From CAWFPR01 sp963817635 (GTDB lineage Bacteria > Acidobacteriota > Vicinamibacteria > Vicinamibacterales > 2-12-FULL-66-21): a DNA stretch of 64,000 nucleotides. Every line of letters starts with the position of its first letter. Position 1 is the stretch's first letter. The stretch spans positions 62,001-126,000 of the forward strand of contig CAWFPR010000003.1 of the NCBI GenBank assembly GCA_963817635.1, written 5' to 3'. The notes under the pieces are model-generated. The model was given only the letters and a program-made list of their open reading frames with translations. It had not been told where the DNA came from and made no database searches. This document shows, in pieces, positions 29,969 to 39,247 of the stretch. Position numbers and translations under genes: made by a program.

Positions 29969-31390
29969 GTGACCAGGTTCGATGTGGTGGTTCTTGGCGG
30001 CGGGCCCGGTGGAGAACGAGCCGCGATCCAGGCGGCGCGCGCCGGAAAACGCGTGGCGCTCGTCGAGCGCGAGCACGTCGTGGGCGGCATGCGGGTGAAC
30101 TGGGGCACCATCCCGAGCAAGACCCTGCGTGAAAGCGCCGCGTTCGTCTATGGACTCCGGCACAACCGGCTCGACGGCATCCGCGTCGAGATCGCCGACA
30201 CCATGACGGTCCCGGAACTCATGTTCCGGGAGCAGCGTGTCGTGCAGCGCGAGCTCGAGCTGATCAACCGTTCGTTGAACCGCCACGCGGTGGAGGTCTA
30301 CCGCGGCGAAGGGCGCTTCCTGGATCCGCACACGATCGCGGTACACGGCGTGGAAGGCCAGGTGCGGCTGCGGCTGACCGGCGAGGTCATCGTGGTCGCC
30401 ACCGGCTCGTCGCCCAATCGACCGCCGGACATCCGGTTCGACGGCGAGACGGTCTTCGACAGCACGACGGTGCTGCGCCTGCCGCGGATGCCGCGTTCGA
30501 TGATCGTGCTCGGCGCCGGCGTCATCGGCGTCGAGTACGCGTCCATCTTCGCCGCGCTCGGCCTGTCCGTGACGCTCGTGGACACGCGGGCCGAGCTGCT
30601 GCCGTTCGCCGATCGCGAGATTGCCGCCATCCTCCGCCGCGAGCTCCTGAAGCTCGGCATCGTGTTCATCCCGAACGACCACTACGCGTCGGTCGAGCGG
30701 ATCGACACCGCGCCGCCTGCCGTGCGCGTGACGACGCGCAACGGGAATGTCCTCGAGGCCGACGTGCTGTTGTACGCGGTCGGGCGGGACGGCAACACCC
30801 GGGGGCTGGGCCTCGAAGCGCTCGGCATCGTACCCGACGCGCGCGGGCTGCTGACGGTGAACGACGCATTCCAGACCGTGCACCCGCACATCTACGCGGT
30901 CGGGGACGTCATCGGGTATCCGGCGCTGGCCAGCACCTCGATGGAGCAGGGACGGCAGGCGATCCGCCATGCGTACGGGATCCCGGGACCCAAGCTGCGC
31001 ACGTCACGGCTGCCGTTTGCGATCTACTCGTTTCCCGAGGTCAGCTACATCGGCGACACGGAGGACACGCTGAAGGACAAGGGCATTCCCTACGTCGTCG
31101 GGCGCGGGCAATACGAGATGAACCCGAGAGGACAGATCGTCGGCGCCCCGGGCGGGATCGTCAAGTTGATCTTCGCGCACGAGACGCGGACGCTGGCCGG
31201 GGTCCACATCATCGGCCACAGCGCGAGCGAGTTGATCCACATCGGGCAGGCCTTTCTCGACAACGGGGCCGACGCCGCGCACATCGCCGAGACGCTCTTC
31301 AACTACCCGACCTTCTCGGACATGTACCGTCACGCGGCGCTCATGGCGCTGTCGGAGCCGGCGGAGGGCGTCGGCGGTTCGTCCACCTGA
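29969..31390 (+). CDS. sthA: Soluble pyridine nucleotide transhydrogenase (Si-specific)
   Basis: 473 residues of the flavoprotein disulfide-reductase superfamily. The FAD motif GGGPGGERAAIQAARAGK is at about 10-27. The region that would hold the redox-active cysteines reads VNWGTIPSK, without the Cys pair, as in SthA/UdhA. The second Rossmann motif is GAGVIGVEYASIFAALG (about 181-197), and AVGDVIGYP is the FAD-end motif. It transfers hydride between NADPH and NAD+ to balance the cofactor pools. GTG 29969 follows a GGAGA site. A dihydrolipoamide dehydrogenase is excluded by the missing cysteines. Confidence 0.9.
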   Translation: MTRFDVVVLGGGPGGERAAIQAARAGKRVALVEREHVVGGMRVNWGTIPSKTLRESAAFVYGLRHNRLDGIRVEIADTMTVPELMFREQRVVQRELELINRSLNRHAVEVYRGEGRFLDPHTIAVHGVEGQVRLRLTGEVIVVATGSSPNRPPDIRFDGETVFDSTTVLRLPRMPRSMIVLGAGVIGVEYASIFAALGLSVTLVDTRAELLPFADREIAAILRRELLKLGIVFIPNDHYASVERIDTAPPAVRVTTRNGNVLEADVLLYAVGRDGNTRGLGLEALGIVPDARGLLTVNDAFQTVHPHIYAVGDVIGYPALASTSMEQGRQAIRHAYGIPGPKLRTSRLPFAIYSFPEVSYIGDTEDTLKDKGIPYVVGRGQYEMNPRGQIVGAPGGIVKLIFAHETRTLAGVHIIGHSASELIHIGQAFLDNGADAAHIAETLFNYPTFSDMYRHAALMALSEPAEGVGGSST

Positions 31391-31486
31391 CCGGCCTTCG
31401 GGCGCGTGCGTCCGTTACACCTCGCCCGGCCCTGCGCCCCAAGTGACGCTGCAAAGCCGGATTATCGGGCAATTACTCCAGCTGTC

Positions 31487-31515
31487 TTGCCGGAGTCGCG
31501 TACTTTCGCTATACT
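31487..31515 (+). promoter_or_regulatory. Promoter of dinB, predicted leaderless
   Basis: TTGCCG (31487-31492), a 17-base spacer, then TATACT (31510-31515). ATG 31522 follows after 6 bases, so the transcript should begin at the start codon. No obvious LexA-type palindrome was recognised. Confidence 0.6.
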
Positions 31516-31521
31516 TTCGCC

Positions 31522-32787
31522 ATGGAGCTGGGATGCCACGAGAAGGGTTCCACGGCCACCATTCTCCACGCGGACCTCGACGCCTTTTATGCGTCGGTCG
31601 AACAGCTGCTTGACCCTCACCTGCGCGGCCAGCCGATTGCGGTCGGCGGCGGCGTCGTTCTCGCGGCCTCTTACGAAGCCCGGGCCTTCGGCGTACGAGG
31701 CGGCATGCCCGGACGGCGCGCGCGGCAGCTCTGTCCCGGCCTTGTCTTTGTCGGCGGCCATTTCGACGAATACCAACGGCTCGGCGACGCCGCCATCGAA
31801 GTACTGAGTGATTTCACGCCTTCCGTCGAGCGCATCTCCATCGACGAGGCCTTCGCCGACGTCGCGGGATGCACGCATCTCTTCGGTTCGCCGGCAGAGA
31901 TCGCAAGGACGGTTCGGGCTCGCGTGCGCGCCGAGCTTGGCTTGCCGATGTCAGTCGGTGTGGCGCGTACCAAGCACCTGGCGAAAATCGCCTCGCAGGT
32001 CGCGAAGCCGGATGGACTGGTCGTCGTCGATCCAGAGACCGAACTCGAGTTCCTGCACGAGCTGCCCGTCGCACTGATGTGGGGCGTGGGCCCCGCTACC
32101 GAGGCGCGCCTCGCGAAGATCGGCGTCACCACGATCGGCCAGTTGGCTGAGAGCTCCCCTGAATCCGTGGAGCGGCTGCTCGGGCGCGCGGCGGGAAAAC
32201 AGCTGACGGCACTGGCGTGGAACCGCGATCCGCGGCAGATCCAGACGCTCCGGCGCGCGCGCTCTGCCGGCGCACAATCGGCGCTCGGACGACGGCCTGC
32301 GATCGAGCGCGTCTTCAAACCCACGCTCCATCATCTCGCCGACCGCATCGGCGCGCGGCTCCGCGCCAAATCCCTGGCGGGCCGGACCATCACGGTCCGC
32401 GTGCGCTTCGCCGATTTGCGCTCGGTCACGCGCTCGCTCACGCTGTCAGCGCCGATTTCTGCCACGAGGGCGCTGGCTGAGATCGCCGAGGACCTGGTGC
32501 GCGGCGTCCTTGCCGATCACCGTGACGAGGGGACGATCTCGCTGCTGGCGATCTCCGTCTCACATCTCGACGCGACTGCGATCGTGCAACTGGAGCTGCC
32601 GCTCGGGCTTCCCGACGAAGGACACCGTCCTGGCACAACGAAGGGCGTGGCGCGATCGCGCGCAGACCGGGCCGTCGATGCGATCCGCAAGCGTTTCGGA
32701 GGACAAGCGGTGGATTATGGGTCGGCGTTGCAGGTTGTGCGCTCCGTCCCCGACGAGTTCCGGCGCCTGGCTGAGAGAGAGCTGTAA
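31522..32787 (+). CDS. dinB: DNA polymerase IV (Y-family translesion polymerase)
   Basis: 421 residues. The palm motifs are HADLDAFYASVEQ (catalytic Asp, about 16-28) and SIDEAFADV (about 97-105). GVARTKHLAKIASQVAKPDG and LMWGVGPATEARL follow, then the little-finger domain. The region ends with a segment (QLELPLGLP) near the C-terminus that could be a beta-clamp-binding motif (QLxLPL). It copies past lesions at the cost of fidelity. The gene is monocistronic, with its own promoter. Confidence 0.93.
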   Translation: MELGCHEKGSTATILHADLDAFYASVEQLLDPHLRGQPIAVGGGVVLAASYEARAFGVRGGMPGRRARQLCPGLVFVGGHFDEYQRLGDAAIEVLSDFTPSVERISIDEAFADVAGCTHLFGSPAEIARTVRARVRAELGLPMSVGVARTKHLAKIASQVAKPDGLVVVDPETELEFLHELPVALMWGVGPATEARLAKIGVTTIGQLAESSPESVERLLGRAAGKQLTALAWNRDPRQIQTLRRARSAGAQSALGRRPAIERVFKPTLHHLADRIGARLRAKSLAGRTITVRVRFADLRSVTRSLTLSAPISATRALAEIAEDLVRGVLADHRDEGTISLLAISVSHLDATAIVQLELPLGLPDEGHRPGTTKGVARSRADRAVDAIRKRFGGQAVDYGSALQVVRSVPDEFRRLAEREL

Positions 32788-32889
32788 ATATCGCCAGCGC
32801 CCGCCGGGCCGACCCGAACCAGCGGCTCCCTGCGCGGGTCGCGGCGAAATTTCCCAACCGCCTCCGGTCTGCGCGCCACTGAGGAACTG

Positions 32890-33027
32890 ATGCCAGGGCG
32901 GCAGCTGGTCCTCGACGTCACGGCTGACGGCTACTGGTTCATGGTGAAGGACAAGACGGACCCGTGCGGCTTCGCATTCATCAGCAATCAGAATGGCCTG
33001 ATCTTCGAGGCACAGCCGATTAGATAG
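32890..33027 (+). CDS. Possible small protein of 45 residues
   Basis: An ATG-initiated frame encodes MPGRQLVLDVTADGYWFMVK and continues DKTDPCGFAFISNQNGLIFE to stop 33027. Composition is protein-like, but there is no family match and no convincing ribosome-binding site. The frame is open upstream of the ATG too, so this may be the end of a longer degraded gene. The remaining intergenic sequence between dinB and the peptidase (32788-32889, 33028-33231) shows nothing recognisable. Confidence 0.3.
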   Translation: MPGRQLVLDVTADGYWFMVKDKTDPCGFAFISNQNGLIFEAQPIR

Positions 33028-33231
33028 TCGCAGGCCGGGGCTGCGGCGTTATGGGGCGCGCATGCTCATCGCGACGTTGTGGCGGACATTGCTGGCGGTA
33101 CCCGGACCGGCGCCGCCCGGCAGGCGGTTCCCACCCCGCCGGCGGAACTCAATCGCATCGTCGTGATCCAGGCGGCCGCGAGTCGCGCGCTGACGCGTGC
33201 GGAAACCGTCAGGTCGCGCTCCTGTGCGGGG

Positions 33232-33237
33232 TAATAT
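33232..33237 (+). promoter_or_regulatory. Predicted -10 box of the M1 peptidase gene
   Basis: TAATAT lies 7 bases before ATG 33245, the leaderless spacing seen at several genes here. The -35 region is weak. Confidence 0.4.
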
Positions 33238-33244
33238 CTGTCGC

Positions 33245-34888
33245 ATGCACACAGTTACCGCCCGGGCGTTCGCGCTGGCGACGGCGGCCGTCCTCGCCGT
33301 GGCCTCGATCCGCACGGCTGCCGACACCTACCCGCGCCAGCCGGGGGTCGATGCGCAGCACTACGCATTCAGCCTGACGCTCCTGACCGGTGACTCCAAC
33401 GAGATCGCTGGCGACGCAACCGTCCGGCTGCGGGTCGTGACGCCCGAGACGCGCGAGGCCGTGCTCGATTTCGCCACGCCGACGCGAGACGGCAAGGGCA
33501 TGACGGTCAGGGCGGTCACGTCGATGGGCCGTCCGGTGACGTTCACGCACGCCGACAACCGATTGCACCTGCCGCTGAACGGCGCAAAAGCCGGCGATGA
33601 CGTGACCTATACGATCGCGTATCACGGCGCGCCCGCGAACGGATTGCGGCTGATCGACAACATCCATGGAGAGCGCGTCGCCTTCAGCGAGAACTGGTTC
33701 AACCAGGCGCGCCAGTGGCTGCCCGTCATCGATCACATCGCCGACAAGGCGAGCGGCGAGTTCATCGTGACCACGAGGTCGGACTATCAGGTGATCGCCA
33801 ACGGCGCGCTGGTGGAGGAAACCGACCTGCCCGGCGGACTCCGCCGCACGCATTACAGGCAGGAGGAGCCGATCGCGCCGTGGCTCTACGCACTCGGCGT
33901 CGCGCGCTTCGTCGTCCGCCACGGCCCGGTCGTGCGCGGCGTGCCGCTGTCGTTCTGGACCTTCCCGCAGGACGAAGAGAAGGGCCAGGCCGCGCTCCAG
34001 CGCGAGGCGCGCGGCGCGTTCGAGTTCTTCTCGGATCGCGTCGGCCCGTTCGCCTACGACAAGCTCGCGCACGTCGAAGCGGCCGGGATGGGCGGCGGCA
34101 TGGAAAGCGCCACCAACATCTTCTACGGCGAGAAGGGCGTCAGCGCGGGGAACGCGCCCGTCGTCCACGAGACGGCGCACCAGTGGTTCGGCAACTCCGT
34201 CACCGAGAGCGACTGGAACGACGTGTGGCTGAGCGAGGGCTTCGCCACCTACTTCACGCTGCTCTACACGGAGCACGCGGCCGGCCGCGACGCGTTCGTC
34301 GAGGGGCTGCGCAGGAGCCGCGACACGGTGCTGCGTGTCGAGCGATCACAGCCGGGCACGCCGGTCGTTCACGTCGATTTCAACGAATCCGGCCGGACGG
34401 GCCCGAACACCCAGCTCGCGTATCAGAAAGGCAGCTGGGTGCTGCACATGCTGCGCGGCCGGATCGGCACCGACGCGTTCTGGCGCGGCATCCGCGCCTA
34501 CTACCGCGACCATATGAACGGCCTGGCGAGCACGGACGACCTCCGCCATGAGATGGAGGCGGCGTCGGGACAGGATCTCAGGCCCTTCTTCACGCAGTGG
34601 CTAACGCGCACCGGCGTGCCGGCGATCGAGGGTTCGTGGCGATATGACGCCTCGGCGAAATCGATCCTCGTCTCGGTCCGCCAGGTGCAGACCGCCGATC
34701 CCTACGAGTTCCCGCTGGAGCTCGGCATCAGCGGCGCCTCGGGTCCTCCCCGGATCGTGAGCCTGCAGGTCGCCGGGCGTGACGCCTCGATCACGATTCC
34801 GGTGGACGCCGAGCCGGCGAGCGTGACGCTCGATCCCAACGTATCGCTGCTTGCCGCGTTCGGCGCCTTTGGGCCCGTCCGGAAATAG
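33245..34888 (+). CDS. M1-family metallopeptidase (aminopeptidase N-like), secreted
   Basis: About 547 residues from ATG 33245, with a signal peptide (about 1-25, ALATAAVLAVASIRTAAD). The zinc site HETAHQWFG (about residue 308) and the downstream WLSEGFATYF Glu ligand are intact. The substrate motif normally GAMEN reads GGGMES. It removes N-terminal residues from peptides, probably in the periplasm. The C-terminal part ends in a short beta domain rather than the large helical domain of PepN, so it belongs to the shorter bacterial M1 group. It is monocistronic. Confidence 0.9.
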   Translation: MHTVTARAFALATAAVLAVASIRTAADTYPRQPGVDAQHYAFSLTLLTGDSNEIAGDATVRLRVVTPETREAVLDFATPTRDGKGMTVRAVTSMGRPVTFTHADNRLHLPLNGAKAGDDVTYTIAYHGAPANGLRLIDNIHGERVAFSENWFNQARQWLPVIDHIADKASGEFIVTTRSDYQVIANGALVEETDLPGGLRRTHYRQEEPIAPWLYALGVARFVVRHGPVVRGVPLSFWTFPQDEEKGQAALQREARGAFEFFSDRVGPFAYDKLAHVEAAGMGGGMESATNIFYGEKGVSAGNAPVVHETAHQWFGNSVTESDWNDVWLSEGFATYFTLLYTEHAAGRDAFVEGLRRSRDTVLRVERSQPGTPVVHVDFNESGRTGPNTQLAYQKGSWVLHMLRGRIGTDAFWRGIRAYYRDHMNGLASTDDLRHEMEAASGQDLRPFFTQWLTRTGVPAIEGSWRYDASAKSILVSVRQVQTADPYEFPLELGISGASGPPRIVSLQVAGRDASITIPVDAEPASVTLDPNVSLLAAFGAFGPVRK

Positions 34889-35227
34889 GCGTGTGATTCC
34901 GGGCGCCGAGGGACGGCATTGCACCGCCGCAGACAAAACTGTGAGTGGCTCCATCGGTCCGGTCTCCGTGGCACCACTGAACCGCGATGCGGCAGAGCGC
35001 CAGACCGTCGATTGCCGTCCAGTCGAGGGGATCGTCGTCAGCGTCCGCGGCGCGACGTCGGCGCGCGATGCGGTCACAGTCGCCGACGGCAACTTCGCGA
35101 CCGCAGCCCTGCCGGTCGGGAACCGTGACGTTCAGTGCGGCCGAAGGGCTGACGCCCAGTCTGGCACGACATTCGCGCTTGACCGCCGTCCGGCGACGAT
35201 GGCATCGTCGTCGTCGGAGGATTGAGC
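34889..35227. other. Intergenic region without a supported gene
   Basis: Open frames cross this stretch but none has a convincing start or family. Near the right end, at 35194-35210, is a 17-base palindrome (CGACGATG-G-CATCGTCG) that recurs at 63296-63312 upstream of recQ. Confidence 0.5.
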
Positions 35228-35779
35228 ATGCCTGCGCCACGCCTGCGAACCCATGAGTACTTTCTGACCCCGGAAGTGATGGTCCCCCAGGAGCTGGTGT
35301 GGGGACTCGTGCGCGAAGCGGCGGCGCCGACGCCCAGGCATCAGCAGGCCGTCGGCGACTTCTTCTTCCACCTTCGGGTACATCTCGCGGAGCGCCGGGC
35401 CGGGCGCGTGTGGATGGCGCCGGTGGATGTCGTGCTGGATGACCAGGAGGACCTCGTGGTGCAGCCGGACGTCGTGGTGGTGCTGAACGACCGGCTGTCC
35501 CTCGTGACCGACCGCATCTGGGGCGCTCCCGATCTGGTCATCGAGATGCTGTCGCCCAGACCGCGGATTGGCAGTCTCGCAGAGCGGCTCGACTGGTTCG
35601 CACGCTACGGCGTGCGCGAGTGCTGGCTGGTACACCCACCGGAACGCGAATGCGAGATCGTGGCGTTCGCCAGCGGCCGCGTGACCTCGCGCCGCGTGTT
35701 CCCCGCCGCCGAGCCGCTGGAGTCCGCCATCCTGCCGGACTTCCGGATGGCGGTCGCCGACATTCTGACGGAAACCTGA
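35228..35779 (+). CDS. Uma2-family (DUF820) putative endonuclease
   Basis: 183 residues. The PD-(D/E)XK-like core shows PTPRHQQAVGDFFFHLRVHL, APVDVVLDDQEDLVVQPDVV (with the conserved QPD), LVIEMLSPRPR (conserved E), and DWFARYGVRECWLVHP. Uma2 proteins form large families in Cyanobacteria, Chloroflexi and Acidobacteriota. They are predicted nucleases of unknown target. The start is ATG 35228, with GGAGG about 8 bases upstream. It is convergent with the nucleotidyltransferase gene. Confidence 0.85.
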   Translation: MPAPRLRTHEYFLTPEVMVPQELVWGLVREAAAPTPRHQQAVGDFFFHLRVHLAERRAGRVWMAPVDVVLDDQEDLVVQPDVVVVLNDRLSLVTDRIWGAPDLVIEMLSPRPRIGSLAERLDWFARYGVRECWLVHPPERECEIVAFASGRVTSRRVFPAAEPLESAILPDFRMAVADILTET

Positions 35780-35810
35780 GCGGACACGGGTCACTCGGAT
35801 CTACGCGTGG

Positions 35811-36417
35811 TCAGAGCGTCGAACGGCCCGGCGCCACCCGTTTCCGCAGGAACTGCGTGCGACCCGCCGGGGGCAGCGCCTGCCAGCGCCGGATCATGTC
35901 GAGGAGCGCGCGGTCATTCTCGCGCCGGACCGCTGCGAGCCTTGCGACGCGCTTTGTCCCCTTCTTCACGTGCCTTCTCCAGAATCTCCAGCACCGCCCG
36001 GTCGCGCGGCCGTTTCGCCGCGCGCTTGCTGCGAATGATGTCGTCGAGTGACGCGACGCGGAGCGGCATGCCCCCGATTTCGATCGACGAGGCCCGGTCC
36101 TGGACGCCTTCGAATGATCGGATGCCGTGAATGGCCGCCATGAAGTCGACCTGGAGGCCATCACGATCGCGGACGATCCGGTACAGCTCCGAGGCCGGGT
36201 AGAACGGCCGCAGGATTGTCGCCTCGGGGCCGCGCGCAATGGCCTTCAGCTTCGCCAGGTTCCGGGGCGTCTTTCGGAAGAAGAAATCGAAATCGACGGT
36301 TGTCACCGGCGCGCCCTGCAGCGCCGCGGCGGCGTTGCCGATCAACACGGCGTCCAGCCGGGCGTCGCGCACCTGTCGGGCAACCTCGGCCAGCAGTGGG
36401 GTGGCGTCCACGTCCAC
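35811..36417 (-). CDS. Nucleotidyltransferase-like protein (frameshifted C-terminus)
   Basis: About 200 residues starting at GTG 36417 (MDVDATPLLAEVARQVRD). The motif LIGNAAAALQGAPVTTVDFDF (here without the usual GS) and the DFDFF pair resemble the AbiEii/MNT-like nucleotidyltransferase fold, as does LQVDFMAAIHGI with its third acidic residue. Near 35965 the frame slips by one. The correct tail is RLAAVRRENDRALLDMIRRW and AGRTQFLRKRV, which I recall as typical of this group, ending at 35811. Such proteins occur as toxin-antitoxin or abortive-infection components. No partner is adjacent here. Confidence 0.6.
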
Positions 36418-36727
36418 AGAATAGTGGCACGGTTTCCGTTCCGACCTGCCCTGCCGCGCGGATGCCGGTAATCTGCTCCGGGTCAGTTGGGCGTCCGGGT
36501 ATTCCGTGCGTCATTGTCGAAACAACGCCGCCGCCGCTCGGGACGCCTGCGAGCCGTTTTTCGAACTGACGGTGCGCACTGGCCGCGCCGCGCCCCTGAT
36601 GCGCCCCGTCGCGCATAGCGCGATATCGGAAGGACCCAGGCCGCCGATGCATCCCGCCGTCCACATCGCTTTTGCCCGGACTGCGGGCCGATGGGCCTGC
36701 ACCCAGTCCGGCCATGAATGCGGCGGT
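36418..36727. other. Intergenic region with dispersed repeat copy B
   Basis: 36483-36613 is the second copy of the ~135-base dispersed repeat (copy A at 27929-28064), in the same orientation. In this copy the bounding inverted bases are GTCAGTT and AACTGAC. The rest, 36614-36727, shows nothing recognisable. Confidence 0.8.
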
Positions 36728-38671
36728 TCAGCGGGCCAGTCGGTAGGCGTCGGCTTGGCGGCGCAGAACGGCCGCAGCCGCCATGTCCTGGACAGCCTCC
36801 GCTCGTTCGGCCGCCTCCCGGGCTGCGGCCATGGCTTCGACCTTCCTGCCCTGAGCGGCATACGCTGCGGCGAGGCTCTCGAGTGCGGTGAAATCCCTCC
36901 TGTCGGTCAGGTGGACGGCCTGGGTAGCCAGGCGCTCGGCCAACGCGGAGTCCCGAAGGCTTTCGTCCGGAGCCGTCGCGAAGAGCCAGGCCGCGCGCGT
37001 CAGAAGCACCGCGTTATTCGGGGACTTCCCTGCGGCGCGACGGAAGTAGAACAACGCGCGGCGGAGGTCGCCCGCGTCCGAGAATGCCTGGGCGAGCACC
37101 GGATCGGCGTCGGCCATGTCGGGATTCAACTGGAGCGCGCGTTCGACGTGCTGTATCCCCTCCGCGCAACGTCCCTCTGCGCAGAGCGCGGCGCCGAGCT
37201 GCACCTCGACCTGGGCGCGCGTTTCGTCGTCCGCCCACAGCGGTTCGGCGGCTCGCATCTGCGCCTCGGCTTCGGCGTAGCGCCCGCCTGATACCAGCAG
37301 GATGCCGTAATTGATACGCGCACGTGCGTTGTCCGGGCGCTTCGAGACCGTGTCGCGCCACAAGCTTGCGGCGTCGGAATAATCCTGCGCACGAGCCCGG
37401 GTCGCCCCACCAAGGACGGCGATCACGAGTGCGAGTCCTGCGGCGGCTGAGACCCTGATACTCGAACGGGACACGGGGAGCATGGCGAACAGTGCCAGGA
37501 CCGCCCAGACGATTACCGCAACGATGGCGATCGTCGGAAGGTACATTCGATGTTCCGCGGCAATCTCAGTGGGAATGGGAAGGATGCTGGACGTGGGAGC
37601 CAGGATCAGAAAGAACCAGGCGCCGGCGAAGCCGAGCGGATGACGCCGGATGAGCCCGAGCACGGTCGCGGCGATCAAAGCACAGAGCAGGAGCACGTCA
37701 GGCCATACAGCCGTCAGCGAATCAGCGCGCGGCCAGCCGTAGTAGTCGAGCACGAGCGGAGTTGGAAACACAGCCAACCGGATGTAGTGGACGACGACCG
37801 TGGACTGCGTCAACAGGTAATTCCAAGGCGTCCAGCCGAAGGCACGTTCACCGGTCGTCGCGGCCGAGAGCGCCGCCGTCGCCTCGCTGCCCGCCCAGAC
37901 CAGGCCAATCAGCACAGCCCAGGTCCCGGCCAGCGCTGCGTAGAACGCCCGGCGGTCCCTGTCGGCGATCGGATTCCACGGAGCGCGGTCGAACACGACA
38001 TACCACAGCCACACGACCAGCGGCGCCGTTACGGCCGCCTCCTTCGTTCCCATCGCAAGAGCCGACGCCGCCACGGCAGCCACGCACCACCAACGACGTC
38101 TCACGGAACGCGCACCGCGGATGGCGCAGTACAACGTCAACAAGTAGAACACGGCCATCAGCGACTCGACCCGCTGGACGGCATACACGACCGCACCGGT
38201 GTTCAAGGGGTGGACAGCCCACACCGCCGACACGGCGAAGGCCGGCCAGTGCGCGCGCTCGGCAGTTGCGAGCCCTGCGGCAACGACAGTTCTTCGCAAT
38301 ATGCCGAACAGCAACAGGGTCGCGACGATGTGGATCAGAATATTGACCGCGTGATACCCAACCGATCCGTGCCCGGCCCAATGATTCAGGGCGAAGGTGA
38401 GATTCGCCACTGGTCTCCCTGAGACGGGAGAACCCGGCGGCGGGTGCCAGACGCTCGACCAGCTTTGAAGCGACACGTTCTCGGTAATGGCCGGACGGTC
38501 GTCGAAGACAAAGGCGGCCCCGAGGGCGGGCTCGTATGCCCAACCGACCGCGAGCACAATCGCGGCCAGCGCGAGAGCGACAGACGTTGGAACGCGGCGG
38601 GAGTGAGGCTGCCTCCCCGGGAGCGGAGGAGGGCTCTTGGGCCGCGATCGGCGGCGGGAGCGACCGGACAT
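36728..38671 (-). CDS. TMTC-like membrane protein with C-terminal TPR repeats
   Basis: 647 residues. A basic Pro/Arg N-terminus (1-27) is followed by about ten hydrophobic helices (about 29-430). The family signature segment FVFDDRPAITENVSLQSW after helix 1 and VQRVESLMAVFYLLTLYCAI near residue 165 resemble TMTC/PMT-type glycosyltransferases of the GT-C fold. The C-terminal third contains three or more tetratricopeptide repeats (ARINYGILLVSGGRYAEAEA, AEGIQHVERALQLNPDMADA). Bacterial members are common in Acidobacteriota and of unknown acceptor. It stands alone between two nucleotidyltransferase genes. Confidence 0.75.
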   Translation of the reverse strand: MSGRSRRRSRPKSPPPLPGRQPHSRRVPTSVALALAAIVLAVGWAYEPALGAAFVFDDRPAITENVSLQSWSSVWHPPPGSPVSGRPVANLTFALNHWAGHGSVGYHAVNILIHIVATLLLFGILRRTVVAAGLATAERAHWPAFAVSAVWAVHPLNTGAVVYAVQRVESLMAVFYLLTLYCAIRGARSVRRRWWCVAAVAASALAMGTKEAAVTAPLVVWLWYVVFDRAPWNPIADRDRRAFYAALAGTWAVLIGLVWAGSEATAALSAATTGERAFGWTPWNYLLTQSTVVVHYIRLAVFPTPLVLDYYGWPRADSLTAVWPDVLLLCALIAATVLGLIRRHPLGFAGAWFFLILAPTSSILPIPTEIAAEHRMYLPTIAIVAVIVWAVLALFAMLPVSRSSIRVSAAAGLALVIAVLGGATRARAQDYSDAASLWRDTVSKRPDNARARINYGILLVSGGRYAEAEAQMRAAEPLWADDETRAQVEVQLGAALCAEGRCAEGIQHVERALQLNPDMADADPVLAQAFSDAGDLRRALFYFRRAAGKSPNNAVLLTRAAWLFATAPDESLRDSALAERLATQAVHLTDRRDFTALESLAAAYAAQGRKVEAMAAAREAAERAEAVQDMAAAAVLRRQADAYRLAR

Positions 38672-38813
38672 GACCGCTACAGCGTAGCGACAGAGCCTGC
38701 TTGCAGTCCACTCGGCCCGGATCCTACGGCGTGCGGGTGCGGCTCAGGGTGCTGACGCCGCTGTCGCCAGTTGAAGCCGCCGCCCGATTCGGAGGCGGTC
38801 CGACTACCGTCCT

Positions 38814-39247
38814 TCACTCCATCCCTTCGATGTCCGCGAGATCCTTCGCGCGGCCGGTTGCGGTTTGTTGCGCAGGAATGCATCGCGACCGATGAAATCC
38901 ACCGGCACGCCCCCGAAGTCGTGCCGGATGCGTCCAGGCCATGCCTCGTCGAATTTCAGCCCGGTGAGCTCTGTGAGTATGTCGACGCGTCCCGGCGGAA
39001 CACCGAGTTGGTAGACGATACCGGACCGTGAGAAGTCCCCCTCTGCAATCTGGGACATCGGGGCTCCGAACGCGGCGAGCGCCTGCATCACGCGGGGGGC
39101 GTTGTCGGGAGTGGCGTCGATCCAGACGTCCAAGTCGCCCGTCGCCCTGGGCCGACCGTGCAGGGCCAGGGTGTACGCACCAACGATGAGAAACCGGACG
39201 TCATGGGCGACGAACGCGCGCAACAGATCGACAAAGTCCTGGTTCAT
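38814..39247 (-). CDS. MNT-type nucleotidyltransferase (frameshifted near the end)
   Basis: About 144 residues. The N-terminus MNQDFVDLLRAFVAHDVRFL and the motif VGAYTLALHGRPRATGDLDVW with its DxD pair mark a minimal nucleotidyltransferase. GRVDILTELTGLKFDEAW and VPVDFIGRDAFLRNK follow. Near 38868 a one-base slip hides the normal end ATGRAKDLADIEGME, stopping at 38814. It overlaps the preceding small gene by 47 bases, so the two are coupled. MNT proteins can adenylylate toxins or other targets, but the partner here is not a HEPN protein. Confidence 0.7.

Noticed and set aside
34851..35225. A 124-codon plus-strand frame between the M1 peptidase and Uma2 genes
   Set aside because: It starts inside the peptidase gene and has a biased, low-complexity end and no recognisable domain or ribosome-binding site.
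27929..36613. The dispersed repeat pair as integron attC sites (it begins GTTGGGC)
   Set aside because: The core-like GTTGGGC is not matched by an RYYYAAC box in the right order, there is no cassette array, and no integron integrase is visible.
38744..38780. A short segment encoding VLTPLSPVEA, identical to part of Rho (27698-27727), as a rho fragment
   Set aside because: Similarity covers only about 30 bases with several differences and no flanking homology. In such G/C-rich coding-biased DNA this can arise by chance, and no further Rho residues follow.
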